Source of the DNA: Sphingobacteriales bacterium
Lineage (GTDB): Bacteria > Bacteroidota > Bacteroidia > Chitinophagales > UBA2359
Assembly: GCA_016718845.1 (NCBI GenBank)
Contig: JADKCK010000101.1
Coordinates: 57,547-121,546 of the forward strand
Length of the DNA stretch: 64,000 nucleotides
Direction of reading: 5' to 3'
Program-made: the position numbers and the translations under genes
In this document: positions 54,601 through 61,500 of the stretch, one piece after another
How positions within the stretch are numbered: the stretch's first letter is position 1
Layout of the letters: every line of letters starts with the position of its first letter
The notes under the pieces: generated by a model
The model's database searches: none
Told to the model about the DNA's origin: nothing
The model's input: the letters and a program-made list of their open reading frames with translations, nothing else

Positions 54601-54978
54601 AAAGTCGCCAATTGAGCCTGTTGGGATTGGTGTGAAGCCAAAATCAACGGTGGTGATGTCTTGACCTGGTGTTAAGGTTACATCTACACTTGTAGGTGTG
54701 CTTGGGTTTGTTCCGTCAGGACCCGAACCAACTACTACTGTATAGTCGCCAGCAGGTAAGCCTTCAAATACGTAGTTGCCATTATCGTCGGTAGTAGTAG
54801 TGGCAATTACATCGCCATTGCTATCGTACAAAGTAACAGTGATACCTGGTATGCCTGTTTCGCCTGGGTCTTGTACGCCGTCACCGTTAGTGTCGTTCCA
54901 TACAAAGTCGCCGATAGAGCCTGTTGGGATTGGTGTGAAGCCAAAGTCAGCATCCAAATAGTCTTCGTTTTCGCCCAA
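48616..54978 (-). CDS. Giant T9SS adhesin with SdrD-like repeats, intact C-terminal 2,120 residues
   Basis: C-terminal part of a gene that begins right of the window. Residues 1 to about 1,290 are tandem SdrD B-like modules of 101-115 residues (GSIGDFVWNDTNGDGVQDPG, ITVTLYDSNGDVIATTTTDD, GNYVFEGLPAGDYTVVVG), each with the D-x-N/D-x-D calcium-type loop (DTNGDGVQD). These are followed by Cys-containing modules (CETFETSICV, CETWTTTFCT) and two cadherin-like Big_9 modules (APVAVDDSGTSTNGNPVTIN, LTLTVTQQPANGTLTVNG). The last 85 residues (VYPVPATNFVNVAFVSPSNA, LTGRVM, GMYMVTI, FIKQ) are a type A T9SS sorting domain. Role inferred: very long calcium-stabilised surface stalk for adhesion or gliding. 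Same strand and style as the 3439-10448 adhesin. Confidence 0.9.
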   Translation of the reverse strand: MGENEDYLDADFGFTPIPTGSIGDFVWNDTNGDGVQDPGETGIPGITVTLYDSNGDVIATTTTDDNGNYVFEGLPAGDYTVVVGSGPDGTNPSTPTSVDVTLTPGQDITTVDFGFTPIPTGSIGDFVWNDTNGDGVQDPGETGIPGITVTLYDSNGDVIATTTTDDNGNYVFEGLPAGDYTVIVGQGPDGTTPSTPSSITVTLAPGEDITTVDFGFTPVVPELGSIGDFVWLDTNGDGVQDPGETGIPSVIVTLYDSNGDVLATTTTDQNGGYIFNDLPAGDYTVIVGSGPDDTTPSTPTSVSVTLGENEDYLDADFGFTPIPTGSIGDFVWNDTDGDGVQDPGETGIPGITVTLYDSNGDVIATTTTDDNGNYVFDNLPAGDYTVVVGSGPDGTNPSTPTSVDVTLTPGQDITTVDFGFTPIPTGSIGDFVWNDLDGDGVQDPSETGLPGVTITLYDSNGDVIATTTTDSNGNYVFEGLPAGDYTVVVGSGPDGTNPSTPTSVDVTLTPGQDITTVDFGFAPLGSIGDFVWNDTDGDGVQDPGETGIPGIIVTLYDDNGNIIGTTTTDQNGNYVFDNLLPGDYTVIVGSGPDGTNPSTPTSVDVTLAPGQDITTVDFGFTPIPTGSIGDFVWNDTDGDGVQDPGETGIPGVTLSLYDSQGNLVATTTTDQNGNYVFDNLPADEYTVIVGQGPDGTTPSTPSSISVTLAPGEDITTVDFGFTPVIPELGSIGDFVWNDTDGDGVQDPGETGIPGIIVTLYDSNGDVIATTTTNQNGNYVFDNLPAGNYTVTVGSGPDGTEPSTPTSLNVTLGEGEDYVNADFGFTPLPTGSIGDFVWFDNDGDGIQDANEPGIPGITVTLYQNGQPIATTTTNANGAYLFDDLQLGNYTVVVGQGPADHNLTTPNQYNVTLTETQPDVLTADFGFVPEPGMIGNFVWLDADADGIQDPSEVGVPGAVIALINSQGDTIYITTNDFGFYLFNNLPPDEYTVVLISYPNGLTPTTPTSEAVSLQPGEEYLDTNFGLTPAVELGSLGNYVWLDMDGDGQQDGNEPGVSGVTVQLYNAVTNTLTGTTTTDASGAYLFTDLPAGSYYVVFTSPNGYLFTYNNQGNDATDSDANTNGQTGTITLAQGEDNLTVDAGLVLPASLGDFVWQDLDADNQYDLGEPVLPNVTVQLFDSNGQLIGTTTTDAQGIYGFSNLLPGTYTVVVPQLVNGLVAENGISITTNLSSGETDLTLDFPYVVPGVIGDFVWLDIDEDGNQDQGEPGIEGITVILYLNGTQIATTTTNANGTYLFENLAPGNYTVSLSNIPDGLGYTTPQTVSHTLLQGEVFLNADFGLTDNGIPQEIPQDVCTPIFTATELCVDLPNGYEITDYQSVFDCNISNVTQSCVTYTPFPGFTGTDTVTITFCEIGNPNNCLEQVFYVHVGCTAPQANQDEAFIHTNSVVINGQTTNTTTGYQGINIDVLDNDYSCYVLNNPTIVIPPMHGTATVNPATGEIVYVPNPGFSGVDTLTYQTCNNDATCNLCDETIVIIHVDPQPEDCETFETSICVEPLQPETVCPEFCIDGSWHITSATAGYFTGCVIQVVDDCVTYTALPLQTGNDTITVIACSDANPTMCDTAYIYVHIGNCTPPPPACETWTTTFCTAPYVTNTICPVFCPAGNYTITSVTNLDGIDCNITINNGCVQYQGFPTNVDINDVLTIIGCANGVCDTAYAYITVSNNCNGTPNQAPVAVDDSGTSTNGNPVTINVLGNDYDPDGDPLTLTVTQQPANGTLTVNGGNITYTPNPGFNGTDTYTYQICDDATPPLCDQATVTITVTGNSTPPVAVDDSGTSDGGLPVTINVISNDYDLDGDAISVTSYTQPANGTITVNGSQFTYTPNAGFNGTDSFMYQICDNDGNCDMATVTITVINNACEDTFILCAQPMTPVQITPSFCGAGPWTITSATTTFNCSIQIIDNTTVQYTALPLFVGSETITIVGCTPLGVCDTLYYVIDVTDDCQESGRIYVQDENNAQHIAEVLAQDKEVRLTNATATQLSLNNVYPVPATNFVNVAFVSPSNATATLTITDLTGRVMTTNRVDAQQGSNTVNINLNGYTAGMYMVTISTENATATTRFIKQ

Positions 54979-55570
54979 TGTAACACTTACGCTAGTAGGT
55001 GTGCTTGGTGTTGTATCGTCAGGACCAGTAGCCGATTACGGTATAATCGCCAGCAGGTAAATCGTTGAAAATATATCCGCCGTTTTGGTCGGTAGTGGTA
55101 GTAGCTAATACATCGCCATTGCTATCGTACAACGTAACAATAACACTTGGAATACCTGTTTCGCTGGGTCTTGTACGCCGTCACCGTTGGTATCTAACCA
55201 TACAAAGTCACCAATTGAACCTAACTCTGGTACCAAAGTGTAAAGCCAAAATCAACGGTAGTGATGTCTTCGCCTGGTGCTAAGGTAACAGTTATGCTTG
55301 ATGGAGTACTTGGTGTAGTTCCGTCCAGGACCTTGACCTACAATTACCCGTATAGTCGCCAGCAGGTAAGCCTTCAAATACGTAGTTGCCATTATCGTCG
55401 GTAGTAGTGGTGGCAATTACATCGCCATTGCTATCGTACAAAGTAATAGTGACACCTGGTATGCCTGTTTCGCCTGGGTCTTGTACGCCGTCACCGTTGG
55501 TGTCGTTCCACAAAATCGCCAATTGAGCCTGTTGGGATTGGTGTGAAGCCAAAGTCAACGGTGGTGATGT
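52500..55570. repeat. 303-bp tandem repeats encoding 101-residue SdrD-like modules
   Basis: Landmark ATTACATCGCCATTGCTATC recurs with a 303-bp period (for example 53558 to 53861 and 54473 to 54776 in frame-equivalent points). Blocks are nearly identical at the DNA level. In addition, 54014-54640 recurs at about 54955-55560 (offset about 913 bp), the second copy carrying several indels. Confidence 0.85.
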
Positions 55571-58500
55571 CTTGACCTGGTGTTAAGGTTACATCTACAC
55601 TTGTAGGTGTGCTTGGGTTTGTTCCGTCAGGACCCGAACCAACTACTACTGTATAGTCGCCAGCAGGTAAGTTATCAAATACGTAGTTACCGTTTTGGTC
55701 GGTAGTAGTAGTGGCAATTACATCGCCATTGCTATCGTACAAAGTAACAGTGATACCTGGTATGCCTGTTTCGCCTGGGTCTTGTACGCCGTCACCGTTA
55801 GTGTCGTTCCATACAAAGTCGCCAATTGAACCTGTTGGTTGTTCGCAAGTTGGGTCGGTAATAGTAACGCTGGTTGTTGTTGAGCAACCTTTGTTATCAG
55901 TAACAGTTACTGCATAAGTGCCACCTGTTAAACCTGTTAGGTCTTCGGTTGTTGCAGCGTTGCTCCATGCAAATGTGTATGGGGTAGTTCCGCCAGTTAC
56001 GGTTAAAGCTACACTGCCATTTGCATTTAAGGTTGCTCCGGTACAAGTAGGTGCTGTACCTACTGCCGATGCCATCAATGCTGTTGGCGATGTTACGGTA
56101 AAGTTTTGAGTAACAATACAGTTACTATTATCAGTAACAGTAATGGTGTAGATACCTGCTGTTAATCCAGTCAAGTCTTCGGTAGTGCTACCGTTACTCC
56201 ATTCAAATGTGTAAGGTGCATTTTCCGCAGTTATTGTCACGTCTAAATCTGATGTACCGCCTGCACAAGCAATGGTTGTTGGTGTGCCTGTGATAACAGG
56301 TGCTCCTGCTGGTGCTGCTACTGTACCGCTTACACTAGCCGAACAACCGTTGCCGTCGGTAATAGTTACGGTGTATGTGCCTGCTCCTACGTTGCTTAAA
56401 TCTTCGGTTGTTGCACCGTTGCTCCAAACATAGCTAGTAGCGGTAGTTGTCAAATCTACCATACCATCGTTGCCTGCACAACTTGCTGGCATTGTTGAAA
56501 CGCTTGCTGTTGGTAATGGATTAACTGTAACTTCAACTGTTGCTGTGGCAGTACATGTTCCGTCGGTAACAGTTACGGTATAAGTAGTTGCTACTGCTGG
56601 ATTTACACTAGTGGTAGCTGTTGTGCCGCCATTGCTCCATGCGTAAGTAGCTGTAGCGCTTGCATTTGTAGCAATGTCAATTATTATAGATGTACCTACA
56701 CAAGTTGATGCTGTGCCATTGGTGGCAGTAAGCGTACATGGTGCATAAATACCTGCATCTAAAGTTGGGTTATTTTCGCCAGCAGCAAGTATTACTACTG
56801 GAGTTAAACCTGTTATAGCATTTGCATCGCTGTCTAGTGCATCGTCACCGCCTTGGTCGGCTGTGGTAAATACATAAGTAGCGGGTAAATCGCTGAAACC
56901 TACTTGGGTAGTTACGCCTGAGTTAAACCTGTAAATTCGTAGGCACCCAGTAGCATCGGTAGTGGTAGTGGCTACTACCGCTCAGTTGCCATCGTATAGG
57001 GTTACCGTTACGCCATCAACGCCTTTCGGTCGCATCTTGGATACCGTCTTCATCTACATCGTACAAACACAGTTGCCTAAACTGGCTGGAATAGCTACAA
57101 TATGCATCTGGTAGGGTTGTTTTCGCCAGGGCCAAGGTAACAACTTGTGTTAAACCTGTTACGGCATCAGCATCGCTGTCTTTCAGGGTGTCATCGCCAC
57201 CAGCATTAGCCGATGTTAGCTCAGCCGCTTGGTAAGTTGCTGAAACCTACTTGGTAAGGTACGCCAGGTGTTAAACCTGTAAATTCGTAGGGCACCAGAG
57301 CATCGGTGGTGGTAGTGGCTACTACGTTACCATTGCCATCGTATAGGGTTACGGTTACACCATCAACGCCCGTTTCGGTCGCATCTTGGATGCCGTCGCC
57401 GTTGGTATCGTACCATACATAGTTGCCTAAGCTGGCTGGAATTGGTGTTAAACCGGCATCTAGGGTCGGGTTGTTTTCGCCAGCTACTAAGGTAACTTGT
57501 TGCGTTAAACCAGTGATAGGATCTGCATCGCTATCTAGGGTATCATCGCCGCCTAAGTTAGTACCGGTTCGTAACCCGCTGGTAAGGTAAAGCCTACTTG
57601 GTAGGTGTCGGGAGGTAAGTTTGTGAAACTGTATGCTCCGCTCGCATCCGTAGTTGTAGTGGCTAATACGTCACCATTGGCATCATATAAGGTTACCGTT
57701 ACGCCCGATACGCCTGGCTCGCCTGCATCTTGGATGCCATCGCCATTGGTATCTATCCATACAAAATTACCTAAACAGCAGGTTGTACTGTTGGTGCATA
57801 AATACCTGCATCTAAAGTTGGGTTGTTTTCGCCAGCAGCAAGTATTACTACTGGAGTTAAACCAGTGATTGCATTTGCATCGCTGTCTAGTGCATCGTCA
57901 CCGCCTTGGTCGGCTGTGGTAAATACATAAGTAGCGGGTAAATCGCTGAAACCTACTTGGTAGGGTACGCCTGGGGTTAAACCTGTAAATTCGTAGGCAC
58001 CAGTAGCATCGGTAGTGGTAGTGGCTACTACGTTACCATTGCCATCGTATAGGGTTACCGTTACGCCATCAACGCCCGTTTCGGTCGCATCTTGGATACC
58101 GTCTTCATCTACATCGTACCATACATAGTTGCCTAAGCTGGCTGGAATAGCTACAATACCTGCATCTAGGGTAGGGTTGTTTTCGCCGGGGGCTAAGGTA
58201 ACAACTTGTGTTAAACCTGTTACGGCATCAGCATCGCTATCTAGGGTATCATCGCCACCAGCATTAGCCGATGTTAATTCGTAGCCGCTTGGTAAGTTGC
58301 TGAAACCTACTTGGTAAGGTACGCCAGGGGTTAAACCAGTAAATTCGTAAGCACCAGTAGCATCGGTGGTGGTAGTGGCTACTACATCACCATTGCCATC
58401 GTATAGGGTTACTGTTACGCCATCAACACCTGTCTCGGTCGCATCTTGGATGCCATCGTTGTTGGTGTCGTACCATACATAGTTGCCTAAACTGGCTGGA

Positions 58501-61500
58501 ATTGGTGTTAAACCAGCATCTAGGGTCGGGTTGTTCTCGCCAGCTACTAAGGTAACTTGTTGAGTTAAGCCTGTGATAGGATCTGCATCGCTATCTAAGG
58601 TATCATCGCCGCCTAAGTCAGTGCCGGTAAAGTCGTAGCCCGCTGGTAAGGTAAAGCCTACTTGGTAGGTGTCGGGAGGTAAGTTTGTGAAACTGTATGC
58701 TCCGCTCGCATCCGTAGTTGTAGTGGCTAATACGTCACCATTGGCATCGTATAAGGTTACTGTTACGCCCAATACGCCTGGCTCGCCTGCATCTTGGATG
58801 CCATCGCCATTGGTATCTATCCATACAAAATTACCTAAACTAGCAGGTTGTACTGTTGGTACATAAATACCCGCATCTAGTGTTGGGTTGTTTTCGCCAG
58901 GAGCTAAGGTAACAACTTGTGTTAAACCAGTGATTGCATTTGCATCGCTGTCTAGTGCATCGTCACCGCCTTGGTCGGCTGTGGTAAATACATACGTAGC
59001 GGGTAAGTTGCTGAAAACCTACTTGGTAAGGTACGCTGGGGTTAAACCTGTAAATTCGTAGGCACCAGTAGCATCGGTGGTGGTAGTGGCTACTACCGCT
59101 CCGTTGCCATCGTATAGGGTTACCGTTACGCCATCAACGCCCGTTTCGGTCGCATCTTGGATACCGTCTTCATCTACATCGTACCATACATAGTTGCCTA
59201 AACTAGCCGGAATGGCTACAATACCTGCATCTAGGGTAGGGTTGTTTTCGCCAGGGGCTAAGGTAACAACTTGGGTTAAGCCTGTTACGGCATCCGCATC
59301 GCTGTCTAGGGTGTCGTCGCCACCAGCATTAGCCGATGTTAGTTCGTAGCCGCTTGGTAAGTTGCTGAAACCTACTTGGTAAGGTACGCCAGGGGTTAAA
59401 CCTGTAAATTCGTAGGCACCAGTAGCATCGGTGGTGGTAGTGGCTACTACATCACCATTGCCATCGTATAGGGTTACTGTTACGCCATCAACACCTGTCT
59501 CGGTCGCATCTTGGATGCCATCTTGATTTACATCGTACCATACATAGTTGCCTAAACTGGCTGGAATTGGTGTTAAACCAGCATCTAGGGTCGGGTTGTT
59601 CTCGCCAGCTACTAAGGTAACTTGTTGAGTTAAGCCTGTGATAGGATCTGCATCGCTATCTAAGGTATCATCGCCGCCTAAGTTAGTGCCGGTAAAGTCG
59701 TAACCCGCTGGTAAGGTAAAGCCTACTTGGTAGGTGTCGGGAGGTAAGTTTGTGAAACTGTATGCTCCGCTCGCATCCGTAGTTGTAGTGGCTAATACGT
59801 CACCATTGGCATCGTATAAGGTTACTGTTACGCCCGATACGCCTGGCTCGGTCGCATCTTGGATGCCATCGCCATTGGTATCTATCCATACAAAATTACC
59901 TAAACTAGCAGGTTGTACTGTTGGTACATAAATACCTGCATCTAGTGTTGGGTTGTTTTCGCCAGGAGCTAAGGTAACAACTTGTGTTAAACCAGTGATT
60001 GCATTTGCATCGCTGTCTAGTGCATCGTCACCGCCTTGGTCGGCTGTGGTAAATACATAAGTAGCGGGTAAATTGCTGAAACCTACTTGGTAAGGTACGC
60101 CTGGGGTTAAACCTGTAAATTCGTAGGCACCAGTAGCATCGGTAGTTGTAGTGGCTACTACGTTACCATTGCCATCGTATAAAGTTACGGTTACACCATC
60201 AACGCCCGTTTCGGTCGCATCTTGGATACCGTCTTCATCTACATCGTACCATACATAGTTGCCTAAACTAGCCGGAATGGCTACAATACCTGCATCTAGG
60301 GTAGGGTTGTTTTCGCCGGGGGCTAAGGTAACAACTTGGGTTAAGCCTGTTACGGCATCAGCATCGCTGTCTAGGGTGTCGTCGCCACCAGCATTAGCCG
60401 ATGTTAGCTCGTAGCCGCTTGGTAAGTTGCTGAAACCTACTTGGTAAGGTACGCCAGGGGTTAAACCTGTAAATTCGTAAGCACCAGTAGCATCGGTGGT
60501 GGTAGTGGCTACTACATCACCATTGCCATCGTATAGGGTTACTGTTACGCCATCAACACCTGTTTCGGTCGCATCTTGGATGCCATCGTTGTTGGTGTCG
60601 TACCATACATAGTTGCCTAAACTGGCTGGAATTGGTGTTAAACCAGCATCTAGGGTCGGGTTGTTCTCGCCAGCTACTAAGGTAACTTGTTGAGTTAAGC
60701 CTGTGATAGGATCTGCATCGCTATCTAAGGTATCATCGCCGCCTAAGTTAGTGCCGGTAAAGTCGTAACCCGCTGGTAAGGTAAAGCCTACTTGGTAGGT
60801 GTCGGGAGGTAAGTTTGTGAAACTGTATGCTCCGCTCGCATCCGTAGTTGTAGTGGCTCATCCGTCACCATTGGCATCGTATAAGGTTACCGTTACGCCC
60901 GATACGCCTGGCTCGCCTGCATCTTGGATGCCATCGCCATTGGTATCTATCCATACAAAATTACCTAAACTAGCAGGTTGTACTGTTGGTACATAAATAC
61001 CCGCATCTAGTGTTGGGTTGTTTTCGCCAGGAGCTAAGGTAACAACTTGTGTTAAACCAGTGATTGCATTTGCATCGCTGTCTAGTGCATCGTCACCGCC
61101 TTGGTCGGCTGTGGTAAATACATAAGTAGCGGGTAAGTTGCTGAAACCTACTTGGTAGGGTACGCCTGGGGTTAAACCTGTAAATTCGTAGGCACCAGTA
61201 GCATCGGTGGTGGTAGTGGCTACTACCGCTCCGTTGCCATCGTATAGGGTTACCGTTACGCCATCAACGCCCGTTTCGGTCGCATCTTGGATACCGTCTT
61301 CATCTACATCGTACCATACATAGTTGCCTAAACTAGCCGGAATGGCTACAATACCTGCATCTAGGGTAGGGTTGTTTTCGCCGGGGCTAAGGTAACAACT
61401 GGGTTAAGCCTGTTACGGCATCCGCATCGCTGTCCTAAGGTGTCGTCGCCACCAGCATTAGCCGATGTTAGCTCGTAGCCGCTTGGTAAGTTGCTGAAAC

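Noticed and set aside
52076..55917. Many 60-90 residue plus-strand ORFs opposite the adhesin repeats
   Set aside because: They recur with the 303-bp repeat and are antisense shadows of the SdrD-like modules.
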